Below, piece by piece: positions 45,826 through 54,633 of a stretch of 64,000 bases of DNA. The notes under the pieces were generated by a model. The model saw only the letters and a list, made by a program, of their open reading frames with translations, was not told the DNA's origin and ran no database searches. Location of the stretch: positions 40,129,501 through 40,193,500 of the forward strand of contig JAYKYS010000002.1 of the NCBI GenBank assembly GCA_036924285.1, in the 5' to 3' direction. This stretch comes from Asterella californica. Its lineage: Eukaryota; Streptophyta; Marchantiopsida; Marchantiales; Aytoniaceae. Each line of letters begins with the position of its first letter. The first letter of the stretch is position 1. Position numbers and translations under genes: made by a program.

Positions 45826-47178
45826 TTGCAGCAGTATGCCGATCGGTTGGTACAGCACGCTTGGAGTGAAGCCTTTGTACCGCCAGTAGAAGAACATCGG
45901 GGTGTTCGTGTTACTGGCCCTGTGACCTTAACACCGTTGGATACGACTCTCATTGCATGGCAGTATCCAAAAGAGGATGTGTGTGTGCTGGAGCTGTTTG
46001 GAGGGATCAGCACAAGTTTGGCTGCGGTATTGCAGGCAGGCATACAAGTACAGCGATACTTGTATGTGGAGAGAGATGAGGTCGCAAGACGTGTCTCATT
46101 GCGTCACGTGGCGCGTTTGGTGCAGAGATATCTTGAGTTGTTGCTTATATCAGCTGTTAGAGAAAATCAGCAAGCATTACCGTCAGATATTTTGCTGCTG
46201 GGGGCGCAGGATCTCACGTTTGTTGGCACCATTCACTTGGTGATAGCCGGGTGGCCATGTCAAGATCAAACGCGTGCTGGGAGAGGTCAGGGTTTACATG
46301 ACCCGCGATCTAGGATGTTCTGGGAGATGGTACGGATCTTACGACATCTCCAGATGCATCAAGTGGATTCTCCAGCGTACATCTTGGAGAACGTTCCTTT
46401 GTTGGGTGATGCTCGTGCACATATGATGACGAGTGTGCACCAAGTGCGGTCCTGGGTCGGACCGGCAGTGTTGTTAGATGCAGCGAGAGTGGGATCTCGT
46501 GCACATCGTCCACGGTTGTGGTGGACGAACTTGTTACCAAGAGAGGTGCTCAAGCGCGCACACGATGCAGTGAGACGACCAGCGCACCTCACCGTGGATG
46601 GCATCTTGGATGCAAGACGACGATCTCAAGTAGTGAGAGTCGTCGATAGGTCACCCATGGCAGTTGTGAACCTAGTGGGACAACCTATGGCAGCGTTACT
46701 CACTTTGGTGAGCTTTCCAGCGTCACATGCTTACAGAGATGGAGGACCTGGGCTTGTGTGGGATGCTCGGTTACAACAGTTGGTGGAGCCCAATGCCGAC
46801 GAGAGAGAGAGATCGATGGGTTTCCCTACGGGTACGACTGCAGTAGCTTCGGTGTCAGAGGCTTCACGTCGTCAAGTGTTGGGTCAAGCAATGGACTTGA
46901 ACTGCTTGACATGGATTGTTAGTCTTGGATTGGCTGAGCAGCGTCGGATGCGATTGACGGGTGTTACTGCTCGGACACTCCTGAGCTCTTTGCCTACCGG
47001 GTCGGTGGAGGTAAAGGCTGGGGGCGAGGCACGTGGAGTTCGTCATCCTTGGACATCATGGGATGTCGTAGGAGAGAGTGTGGAGCTTACAGCTAGAACT
47101 GCAGAAGTTTTTCGCACAGTAGCGGTGGAGGTTGTTGGTGGTGAGCAGAAGGAAACTGCTCCAGAGACTGCAAGATAG
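45826..47178 (+). CDS. DNMT3-like cytosine-5 DNA methyltransferase domain of the Ty3 polyprotein
   Basis: 450 codons, opened at a TTG by the upstream deletion, so no true start is expected. Motifs in canonical (not DRM-rearranged) order: motif I VLELFGGIST (54-63, S-adenosylmethionine binding); motif IV AGWPCQDQTRAGRG with the catalytic Cys at 145; motif VI YILENV with Glu188; motif VIII RVGSRAHRPRLWWTNL (221-236, much like the AAHRARYFWGN stretch of DNMT3); a short target-recognition region; ERERSMGFPTGTT and VLGQAMDLNCL, matching the DNMT3 C-terminal motifs IX-X. PCQ in place of the DNMT3 PCN is unusual. It would transfer methyl groups to cytosine 5, perhaps on the element's own cDNA or at its target. 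All core catalytic residues are present. It ends at UAG 47176-47178, in frame with the reverse transcriptase. A host-derived capture is likely; a bacterial-type Dcm origin is less likely. Confidence 0.9.
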   Translation: MQQYADRLVQHAWSEAFVPPVEEHRGVRVTGPVTLTPLDTTLIAWQYPKEDVCVLELFGGISTSLAAVLQAGIQVQRYLYVERDEVARRVSLRHVARLVQRYLELLLISAVRENQQALPSDILLLGAQDLTFVGTIHLVIAGWPCQDQTRAGRGQGLHDPRSRMFWEMVRILRHLQMHQVDSPAYILENVPLLGDARAHMMTSVHQVRSWVGPAVLLDAARVGSRAHRPRLWWTNLLPREVLKRAHDAVRRPAHLTVDGILDARRRSQVVRVVDRSPMAVVNLVGQPMAALLTLVSFPASHAYRDGGPGLVWDARLQQLVEPNADERERSMGFPTGTTAVASVSEASRRQVLGQAMDLNCLTWIVSLGLAEQRRMRLTGVTARTLLSSLPTGSVEVKAGGEARGVRHPWTSWDVVGESVELTARTAEVFRTVAVEVVGGEQKETAPETAR

Positions 47179-47184
47179 CAGTCA
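47176..47184 (+). promoter_or_regulatory. Conserved leaky stop codon UAG CAG UCA
   Basis: A single UAG separates the methyltransferase and RT frames; ten sense codons later the first Met of RT appears in the same frame. The context AGA UAG CAG UCA fits the plant-virus readthrough pattern UAG-CAR-YYA. The same site is present in both other copies (UAG CAA UCA at 11253; UAG CAG UCA on the minus strand at 58466-58458). Confidence 0.8.
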
Positions 47185-47208
47185 ACGACTTCGTCTTCTA
47201 CCTCTAGC

Positions 47209-47994
47209 ATGGTGACAGAGGATACTTGGGAGCCAGAGATTGGACCCAAGCTTATAGAAGAGGAGAGACAAAGAGTTCAGAGATTCCTGAAGAGCTACAG
47301 GAATTGTTTTACCTTTAGTATGAAGGATTTGGGTACCTTGAAGGGACCAGGTATACGGATCGACTTGGCTAATGACACGTCAATCTTTCGACGTCCTTAC
47401 AGGTACAATGACATGGAGAGAACCTTGATCCAGAGTAGGACTCAAGACTTGGTGGAAGCTGGGTTGGTGGAGATGTCGCATGGAGAGTATGCATCCGCCA
47501 CAGTGATGCCAGCAAAGAAGGATATGTATGGCAACTACACGGATAGGCGCATGTGTAGAGACTATCGTCCTATCAATCGACAGACGAAGTCCGATAAGTA
47601 TGCCATGCCGACACCTGAGGAGATCTTTGATGCAGTGGGACATATGAAGGTCTTCAATACTTTGGATCTTCGAGCAGGGTATCATCAGTTGCCAGTGAGA
47701 GAAGAAGATAAGCCCAAGACAGCATTATGGAGGATTGACTCTCACGGCAAGGATTGTTTGTATCAATGGCGGTTCTTATCATTTGGGTTGAAGAACGCCC
47801 CTGCTGAATTCCAAAGAGTGATGGATAGGATCCTAGCAGGATTGGATTTTGTCAGATGCTATATTGACGACATCTTGGTCTATAGTGCTACAGTGGAGGA
47901 GCACGAGAGACACTTGCGGGATGTGTTCGAGCGGTTGAGAGCTCATGGATTGAAGTTACATCCTAGGAAGTGCAATTCTTCCAGGAGTTGGTAG
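47209..47994 (+). CDS. Reverse transcriptase of the DNMT element
   Basis: Reads in frame from the UAG, first Met at 47209. Key motifs: RMCRDYRPINRQ, the LDLRAGYHQ block, YQWRFLSFGLKNAPAEFQ and the catalytic YIDDILVYS (Asp-Asp intact). The frame ends early with a wrong tail (KCNSSRSW) because one G is missing near 47974. The other two copies keep the base and continue as KCKFF. RT copies the genomic RNA into DNA. The rest of the enzyme follows in the next frame from 47970. This is a single recent lesion in otherwise good sequence. Confidence 0.9.
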   Translation: MVTEDTWEPEIGPKLIEEERQRVQRFLKSYRNCFTFSMKDLGTLKGPGIRIDLANDTSIFRRPYRYNDMERTLIQSRTQDLVEAGLVEMSHGEYASATVMPAKKDMYGNYTDRRMCRDYRPINRQTKSDKYAMPTPEEIFDAVGHMKVFNTLDLRAGYHQLPVREEDKPKTALWRIDSHGKDCLYQWRFLSFGLKNAPAEFQRVMDRILAGLDFVRCYIDDILVYSATVEEHERHLRDVFERLRAHGLKLHPRKCNSSRSW

Positions 47995-50291
47995 AGTATT
48001 TGGGTCACACCATCTACCCAGGCGGATTGGGTGTTCAACAGACGAAGGTCGAGGTCATTGCACGTATTCCACGCCCCACAGATGTGAGTCGAGTTCGAGC
48101 ATTTGTTGGTTTGGCGAACTTTTATCGTCGATACGTGAAAGGATTTAGTGCAATTGCGAAGCCATTGACCAAGCTGATGAAGGTGGACCAGGAGTGGCAG
48201 TGGGGAGATGAGCAAGAGCGAGCTTTCGTGGAGCTCAAGGATAGGTTGACATCTGCTCCCATCTTGAGGAGACCCGTTAGGGGACGTCCTTTCCAACTGC
48301 ACACTGATTGGAGTATGTTGGGACTTGGAGCAGTGCTGACTCAGCATGATGATGAGAAAAAGGAGTTTGTGGTGGCGTATGCCAGTCGCTCCAACAATTC
48401 GGCGGAGGCGAGGTACAGTTCGTACGAGGGGGAGTGTTTAGCTGCAGTGTGGGCTGTTGCACACTTCCGATGTTACCTTTTTGGGAACCCTTTTACTCTC
48501 ATCACTGATCATCAGCCGCTCAAGTGGTTGATGGAGTCCGACAAGCTTACAGGGAAGCTTGCACGATGGGCTCTGATCTTACAAGAGTATGACTTTCAGG
48601 TAGTGCATAGACCTGGAATTGCAAACCTAGATGCCGATGGGTTGAGTCGCAACCTGTGCACGAGTCAGCAGGATCAGATTGGGGCTCGATGGCATGATGA
48701 GGTTGATGAGGAGATAGTGCCAAGGTGGCATGCATCTGCCTTTCTTTGTGTTTTGGTCATGAACTCTAGTATGGAGGGCCAAGTCGTATCTTTCTCAAGT
48801 GAGAGAATAGATGACGAGTCTCCAGATCCTGAGGGTGGAGATGGTGTTCCAAACCAGCGAGATATCCATGACGATGTGACCGTGATGGAATATCTACGTA
48901 CTGGTGTGGTGGTAGGCACAGTAAGTGCCAAGGAGCGAGATCGTGTCCTTCAACGAGCGAAGAGATTTCGACGAGAAGGACGACATGTACTTCGAGTGTG
49001 GGATGATGGGAGAGTACGAATAGTGCCACATCCATCCCAGAGGACACAATTAGTACAACATGCTCATGAGGAGTTGGGACATTTTGGAGTGAAGCGCACG
49101 TATAGCTTACTCCAAGGACAGTATTGGTGGCGTGGTATGCACGTCGATGTGCAACAATTTGTCGCACGATGTGTGGTTTGTGATCGAGTACGAGCATCGT
49201 TTAATGCTCCTACTCCACAACTACACCCCTTACCGATTATGGGGTTGGGTTACCGTTGGAGTTTGGATTTTGTGGGACCCTTATCGTTGACGGTACGTCA
49301 TCATCGGTATGTGTTGGTGATGGTGGAGCACTTCTCCAAGTGGATTGAGTTGGTGGCATTACCAGACAAGGCGAGTGAAGGGACGGCGTATGCGTTCTTA
49401 GATCGAGTGCTAAGTCGTTTTGGAGCACCAGCTGAAGTGCTGACAGACCAAGGTACAGAGTTCCTTGGTGAGTTTCAGGTCTTGTGTGATCAGGCGGTGA
49501 TTGATCATCGAACTACGTCTCGAGATCATCCTGAGGCGGATGGTTTGGCGGAGAGGGTAGTTCAGACGGTGAAGAGAGGATTGCGTAAGTATGGCTTGCA
49601 GAAAGGCCACTTGGGAGACTGGGATGTGCAGTTACCATGGTTGGCTATGGGTTACCATTTTAGCCGACAAGCGTCTTTGGCTTCCTTCTCACCGTATTTT
49701 CTATTATACGGTCGAGATCCAGATCTACCTTCGGCCATTCGTCGTGATTCTGCTGAGGTGCTGAACCTTGATGATCCGGATATGTGGGTGAGAGCATGTT
49801 CTCAACGAGCAGAGACATTTCGGAGAGTTATGCCCATGGCTTTTGAGAATCTAGCGATTGCTCAGCATAGAGACACGTTGCGATATGCGACTATCCGAGG
49901 AGGAGGTTATCGACCATCGATTCGCAGGTTTCATCCTGGCGATTATATCTATCTGCAGCAGACTGCACCGACGACGTTGGATGTGACCGCAGGACGCACT
50001 ATTTTACGAGTGCGTGAGGTGTTACCTTCTGGAGTACTCATGTTAGAGGGCCGTGATGGTGTTGTTTGGAAGGACCATGTGCGTAATTGCGCGCCATGTC
50101 ATCTTCCCAACATCGATGATACCGTTGACCCAAGCTTGGCAGTTGTACGAGCAGGCTTGAGGTGTATGTTGTGTGGGTCAGCTCGTATGTTGGTGTGTGA
50201 TGGTTGTTCGAGAGGTTGGCACATGTCATGTTTGACTCCACCTCTCACTGTCATTCCTATTGGACGGTGGGTTTGTCCTCGATGTATATAG
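47970..50291 (+). CDS. RT thumb, RNase H, integrase and PHD finger of the DNMT element
   Basis: 773 codons, continuing the RT after the 1-nt deletion; the apparent GTG start is not real. RNase H shows LHTDWSMLGLGAVLT and ITDHQPLKWL. Integrase has the zinc module H-x4-H...C-x2-C (HEELGH...CVVC) and the catalytic triad in WSLDFVGP, LTDQGTEFLG and HPEADGLAERVVQ. A GPY/F-like C-terminal stretch follows (IRRFHPGDYIYLQQT and beyond). The last 45 residues are a clear PHD finger: CMLC, CDGC, HMSC and CPRC in C4HC3 spacing with the conserved Trp before the final pair. PHD fingers read the histone H3 tail, so this may guide integration as chromodomains do in chromoviruses. No chromodomain is present. 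The frame ends at 50291. Confidence 0.9.
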   Translation: MQFFQELVEYLGHTIYPGGLGVQQTKVEVIARIPRPTDVSRVRAFVGLANFYRRYVKGFSAIAKPLTKLMKVDQEWQWGDEQERAFVELKDRLTSAPILRRPVRGRPFQLHTDWSMLGLGAVLTQHDDEKKEFVVAYASRSNNSAEARYSSYEGECLAAVWAVAHFRCYLFGNPFTLITDHQPLKWLMESDKLTGKLARWALILQEYDFQVVHRPGIANLDADGLSRNLCTSQQDQIGARWHDEVDEEIVPRWHASAFLCVLVMNSSMEGQVVSFSSERIDDESPDPEGGDGVPNQRDIHDDVTVMEYLRTGVVVGTVSAKERDRVLQRAKRFRREGRHVLRVWDDGRVRIVPHPSQRTQLVQHAHEELGHFGVKRTYSLLQGQYWWRGMHVDVQQFVARCVVCDRVRASFNAPTPQLHPLPIMGLGYRWSLDFVGPLSLTVRHHRYVLVMVEHFSKWIELVALPDKASEGTAYAFLDRVLSRFGAPAEVLTDQGTEFLGEFQVLCDQAVIDHRTTSRDHPEADGLAERVVQTVKRGLRKYGLQKGHLGDWDVQLPWLAMGYHFSRQASLASFSPYFLLYGRDPDLPSAIRRDSAEVLNLDDPDMWVRACSQRAETFRRVMPMAFENLAIAQHRDTLRYATIRGGGYRPSIRRFHPGDYIYLQQTAPTTLDVTAGRTILRVREVLPSGVLMLEGRDGVVWKDHVRNCAPCHLPNIDDTVDPSLAVVRAGLRCMLCGSARMLVCDGCSRGWHMSCLTPPLTVIPIGRWVCPRCI

Positions 50292-50451
50292 CAGGGATAG
50301 CCGATTAGATCTTTGCGTGGTATGGATTGCAGACAGGCGACTAACGATGGAGCAATGTAGCACCCGGCCTCCTGATCCTTGCACCCATGAAGGTGTATAT
50401 CACGTAGTTGAGATATGGAGCTATCTGGAGTTAGAGGGACCTAACCGCCAG

Positions 50452-50464
50452 TTAGGGGGGCGAT
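50452..50464 (+). other. Polypurine tract of the DNMT element
   Basis: TTAGGGGGGCGAT directly precedes TGTGGTACAC, the start of repeat unit A. This favours an LTR that starts with unit A. Confidence 0.6.
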
Positions 50465-50962
50465 TGTGGTACACTTGTGTATGTGTATGACATCGTCCAT
50501 GTGTTATGTGTATGTGTGGTGTTCCCTTGTCAGCGATGTATGTTGTGTAGCGATGTGTATGCGCACGACAGCTGTCACGTCAGTTTGGTAACTCGGCTAG
50601 GTTGACCGAGTGCAAAGTGGCGGACCCCGGTAAGACCGTTAGAGCAAGTTGGTGAGAGTGCCCACAAGGGGTATCCTTCGCAGGTAGGGACTTGGAGACC
50701 TCAGTTCTTCAAGTTGAGCCTTCAAGCTCCTGGCTATGGTGGGTAGTCTTGAGAGTGAGATCTGGATTCTCTGCGAGCACAGAGTGGATTTGGCTCGACT
50801 GTAGTGATTGTCTAGTGTCTGTTGGCAGGTGGAGTGAGTACATACCTTGTTATCATTGTGGTACACTTGTGTATGTGTATGACATCGTCCATGTGTTATG
50901 TGTATGTGTGGTGTTCCTTTGTCAGCGATGTATGTTGTGTAGCGATGTGTATGCGCACGACA
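50463..50962 (+). repeat. 3' terminal repeats in A-B-A order
   Basis: Unit A (108 bp, 50463-50570), the dinucleotide GC, unit B (50573-50855), then unit A again (50855-50962, one mismatch to the first). B ends TTATCA and A begins TTGTGG. The A-GC-B joint reads CGACA-GC-TGTCACG. See the finding on permutation. Confidence 0.85.
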
Positions 50963-50966
50963 TATC

Positions 50967-51179
50967 CTCTAACGGATTTTGTTTTATATTTCTATATTTA
51001 CATTTTGACCTAGCTTGAATCCTAATATCTAGTATCTTCTTGCTTTGGTCCTGTTGAGCCTCATTTCTTCCTATGTCCTTGGCAAGAACCTTCGTCATTG
51101 ACCAGTATAATGCTCTCCCCCGTAGTTTCTCCTACGGCCCCCTTGAGTTCAACCTGTTCCTTTGCAACTATTTGCCTTG
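50967..51179. other. Flank of the DNMT element
   Basis: Begins with the right TATC duplication context. Nothing recognised. Confidence 0.3.
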
Positions 51180-51560
51180 CCATTTCATTTAAACGTCCTT
51201 GCTTCTTAATACATGCTTCATCCAACTTGTATTTCTCATGTGCTTCTTGACCACACTTAACGTCTTCACAATCTTGCCAAATAGTAGTGACATCTTCATC
51301 CTCTTTAGCAGACTAGGAAGCTTAATCTCCCAAGATTCATAGCTCCATTCAACTCCATCAGATGGGAGTTCATATATTAGATGCTCCAGCTGCTTTATTG
51401 CTTTTGGTTTTTTGGACTTTGTCGTTGGCAGTCTAGGAGACTTGGGAGCTTCACATCTTGTCGCTGGTGGTGTACGAGGTTTGATAGTTTGACATTCTAT
51501 CGCTGGCGGTGTAAGAGACTTGTAGCTTTACATTTTGTCATATTCTTTGCTACATTGGAC
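51180..51560 (-). pseudogene. C-terminal part of a decayed gene with Pro-rich repeats
   Basis: The minus strand reads (S/R)LTPPAIECQTIKPRTPPA and similar Pro-Thr units. It continues as IYELPSDGVEWSYESWEIKLPS, and then, after a one-base frame change, as EDEDVTTIWQDCEDV and a Lys/Glu-rich helix with EMARQIVAKEQVEL. This is protein-like in two adjoining frames, so it looks like a coding exon with an indel. It lies on the same strand and downstream of the Ulp1-like part and may be the end of the same gene. Confidence 0.35.
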
Positions 51561-52158
51561 TTGAATTTGAACGCATCTCCGATGAGAGTAGAAACTTTGA
51601 CTGATTCTTTTGGCACATAAGCTCTTTGATCAGGCTTGCGGGAAGGATCTCGAGGCACCGTATCAATGACCAATCTAAAGAAGAGTAGTTGTAAAAGTAA
51701 GGTTGTTTCCTTCTAAGAAGAGGTGTTGATTTGAGGTGTCTCATGAGAACTTCTGCTTTGGGTTGGTTCTTGGGAGGTTGGATCTTCACTTCTGTTGCAC
51801 ATGGATCCATCTTTATGCCTCTTGAGATTCCTCTTTATTAAATATTCAACACTGGATGAGATGAATCTTGTGACAATGAAGATAGACGTCAGAGAAAAAT
51901 GATTTATTAAAACAACGATGACGAACGTCATCACACAAAGCTTTCTTAAAATCACATACTTCTTCTAGGTCACAACATTTCAATAAGGAGTCATCGTCAA
52001 GAGTGGCATCCAGTCCATCTTTTCATTCAATAAATCGTCTCATCATGAACATGATATGAACTCCACAGTCCGGAGAGTTGTTCTGCTGTCCAACCTGCAT
52101 CATACCATAATAATATTATTACAATGACATGTGAGAATTTAGAAATACAATTTGAACT
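51561..52158. other. Spacer inside the decayed Ulp1-like gene
   Basis: No convincing coding text. It could be an intron of the minus-strand gene on either side. Confidence 0.3.
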
Positions 52159-52596
52159 TCAGTTAAAATTTAACAACTGCCCACTACAAGGAAAAAATAT
52201 ATTGACGACTTGGAAATGAAGAATTTTTACCTTCCTATGTAAGCACTCACTAAAATATTCCTTTGTCATTTTCAAGTCGGAGCCACTTGTCAAGTGTTTG
52301 TGTAATCTTTTGCTAGAGATGAAAGTCTTTTGCACTATCCATGTGACAGATGCAAATTTTCTCCTTGCTTCCATCACACTCACAAGGGTTAAACTCCAAT
52401 GTAGATCGTTCACATCTAAGTGGACTAGAACAACTAAATATTTGACATATTTCCATCGTTTTAACTTGAGAGCTAGTCCATTTTGTAGACGCAGTTTGTT
52501 CGACTCCAAAGATGGATTGTTCTTTTGACCCTCAACGTTCGAAAGTTGATCGAGTTCCCATAGTTTTTCATACCAAAACGTGTTGAGAAAAACCAT
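52159..52596 (-). pseudogene. Ulp1/SENP-like cysteine protease fragment
   Basis: A 145-codon frame starting VFLNTFWYEKLWEL and then KRWKYVKYLVVLVHLDVND, LHWSLTLVSV. This matches the core of C48 (Ulp1) proteases: an N(S/T)FWYxxL helix, a basic xxRW segment, and the catalytic His in xHWxL. In the next frame over, ICHMDSAKDF fits the following (I/L)xHxDS strand with the catalytic Asp, so a frameshift falls there. The final Gln and Cys motif (NGxDCG) was not found. Plant transposons such as Kaonashi-type MULEs and some CACTA elements carry Ulp1 genes, and host SUMO proteases share the fold. The broken frames and TE-rich context favour a transposon relic. Confidence 0.5.
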
Positions 52597-52963
52597 CCAT
52601 CCATAGAGCTATCTATGCTCATATGGATGGAGCAAAAATCTCGATGATAAACATGTTGAGGATGTCGCTTATCACCATGTTTCTGGGCTGTATTGACTGA
52701 ATGGTCTGATCAGCAAATCAAACGGATACAAGTTGAACGTTTCTTTTCATTATGCTTCAGTCGACCAATGTACTCGATGGAACAATCCTGAGTACAATAC
52801 AAACATTGTTTATTACTTTATTGTTGAGTATTTGACTTAGTTTCACCACTAGACTAAAAATACACTTGGATATTATTTAATATTTTTGGACAAAAATGTT
52901 ATTTTTATTATAGTCTGATATATAACAGAAGGTTGTAGTACCATAGTACTAACTTGTCAAAGA
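52597..52963. other. AT-rich spacer
   Basis: Nothing coding; likely an intron or decayed stretch. Confidence 0.3.
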
Positions 52964-54633
52964 TCATGCTTCATCCTTCAGAATGTGAACATGTTCATCC
53001 GGAGTGACGTCTACCTTGAAAACTCGCACTCTTGCAGAACGAGTGCTAACCAGACCTTCAAGTACTGGTTCAAAAAGTGCTCGCTGGAATGCTCTTTTCT
53101 CGTGCGTTGACATATCATCTCTCCAGTTTGAGCATTGAGTTTGATCTTCTAACTCGGTGTCAAGATACGTGGTTTTCAAGACCGTTTGATCTAGTCTACC
53201 AATGAGTGATCGAGCGTTTGGATCGTCATCTGCATTGACAGAAGAGTCAAACACCTCGACCATCCTTACCATGTCTAACTCAGCAAAATCATACCCCTCT
53301 CCAACTGCCGAAGTATGTCGCGAATCTCGTTGCAATTGTGCTTATTTTCACAAGCTACTCTTTCTGTCAACATGAGAGACTTCATATATCCCTTGGTCAA
53401 CTCTTGTCCGTCAAAAGTATGTCACCATATACATAGCTGAGAGAGCAATTCTTGTCTCAAGCTCTTATTAAAGCGAGATTTTCCTCGTTTTGACGTCTAT
53501 CGTCATCTTTGAAGTCATCTTTTTGTCGTCATGGGTTGAACGTCTTGGATCAGCTCTCCAGTGTTATTATTGATCAAGGCTCCTCTTTCTGGTTGAAACT
53601 TGATACAAAAGAGTTTGTACATATCATCGATAAGAGTTATTTTGCGACATGCACATCTATTCCTTCTAGATACATGTGTTCCAAAAACAATTGTAGTGAT
53701 ATGCACAGTTGCATGTTCTAGGTGTCACGGTTTGGAGGAAGCCAATATGACTTTGACAAATTGGACAACATCTCTTTCAATCTTATTGTCTTCTGCTGCT
53801 CTTTGGTATATCTTCAAATTTCTCAGATTTTTCTCAAACTCGTCTACCTCTGGAGGATACAAATCCATATGACTGTTTGTGACAATCAAGTTCATGTCGT
53901 TGAACTTCGCAAGGAGATGAGGATGACCGTTGAGTTGAATATTTCTTGTTGAGAACTGAGCATTGAACATCAACCTCAAAGATTCTCCGTTTGCAGCCAT
54001 TGCAGCAACTTTCAACTCCAACTACCTGTTCTCGTTCTCCAAACATTGAAGTGCAACTTTATAATGATCAGCTCGACTAGGAAGAACATCGATGATCTTT
54101 AATGCTAATTTCCAATTCTCCTCTTCTATACATACAACCTTTGCTTGCATCGTTTCTAGCTCTTTTGTAAGAGTCTCATCAAGGGTGGTAAAAGCACTAG
54201 CCACGTTGTCTGTTGTGGTATCACTAAGGATCTTAAGTATAACATTCTTAAGATCACATACTAACTGTAGGTTGAAATTCAAGTTTGAGGTTGCATCACT
54301 TTAGAAGCGCCAACTATGTCATCCACTTCAGTCCCTAAACCCTAGACCCTAAACCCTAAACCCACCCTGGTTGTTCGTGATTGTTTCACCTCTAGTTCCA
54401 GTGGTCGTCTCTTTCCGTCTTCTATCTCCTTTGACGAGCACCAGAATCTTTCTTTCTTCTTCCTTCGTATCACTTTTAGATCCAGTTTGCAGTTCATCAA
54501 CTGAGCTCGCCACGTTAGGAGAAACCAAGCACAGACGCGAAACGCTCATCACATTCAAAGTTCTAATCAATGCAGTAGCTTCGAGTGGAACAGAAGTATC
54601 CAGAGGATGAAGAATCAATTGTAGATGATGCAA
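52964..54633 (-). pseudogene. Upstream exons of the decayed Ulp1-like gene
   Basis: Several minus-strand frames look like pieces of one protein. 54349-54633 is basic and Ser-rich. 54022-54282 is a Leu/Glu/Lys heptad-rich coiled coil and continues in the same frame past a single TAG into 53725-54021, which is again helical. 52964-53335 contains RAFQRALFEPVLEGL and VDVTPDEHVHIL. No domain is recognised with certainty. The in-frame stop within an otherwise continuous helix suggests a pseudogene. Grouping with the Ulp1-like fragment rests on strand and distance only. Confidence 0.3.
54333..54363 (-). repeat. Short interstitial telomere-like repeat
   Basis: Four units CCCTAAA with one variant (CCCTAGA) plus CCC, i.e. 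TTTAGGG on the minus strand, the common plant telomere repeat. Confidence 0.85.

Larger units (their letters stand above)
41157..50966 (+). mobile_element. Near-complete Ty3/gypsy element carrying a DNA methyltransferase and a PHD finger
   Basis: The element body is 41161-50962, flanked by TATC at 41157-41160 and 50963-50966. Order: terminal repeat unit B, a long leader, gag-protease, a linker, a DNMT3-like methyltransferase, an in-frame UAG, reverse transcriptase, RNase H, integrase, a PHD finger, a polypurine tract, then repeat units A-B-A. The two B units differ at about ten of some 283 positions, so it is clearly older than the element at 1.3-10.1 kb. Two lesions break the polyprotein, both by comparison with the minus-strand copy at 57.5-60 kb: a 19-nt deletion near 45825 and a 1-nt deletion near 47974. 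It is otherwise well preserved, so close active relatives probably exist. Confidence 0.9.

Noticed and set aside
45826..47178. A free-standing host or bacterial Dcm-type methyltransferase gene
   Set aside because: It is in frame with RT and sits at the same place in three copies; motif VIII and the C-terminus look DNMT3-like.
47970..48000. Programmed frameshift in RT
   Set aside because: The other two copies keep the missing base and no slippery site is present, so this is a plain 1-nt deletion.
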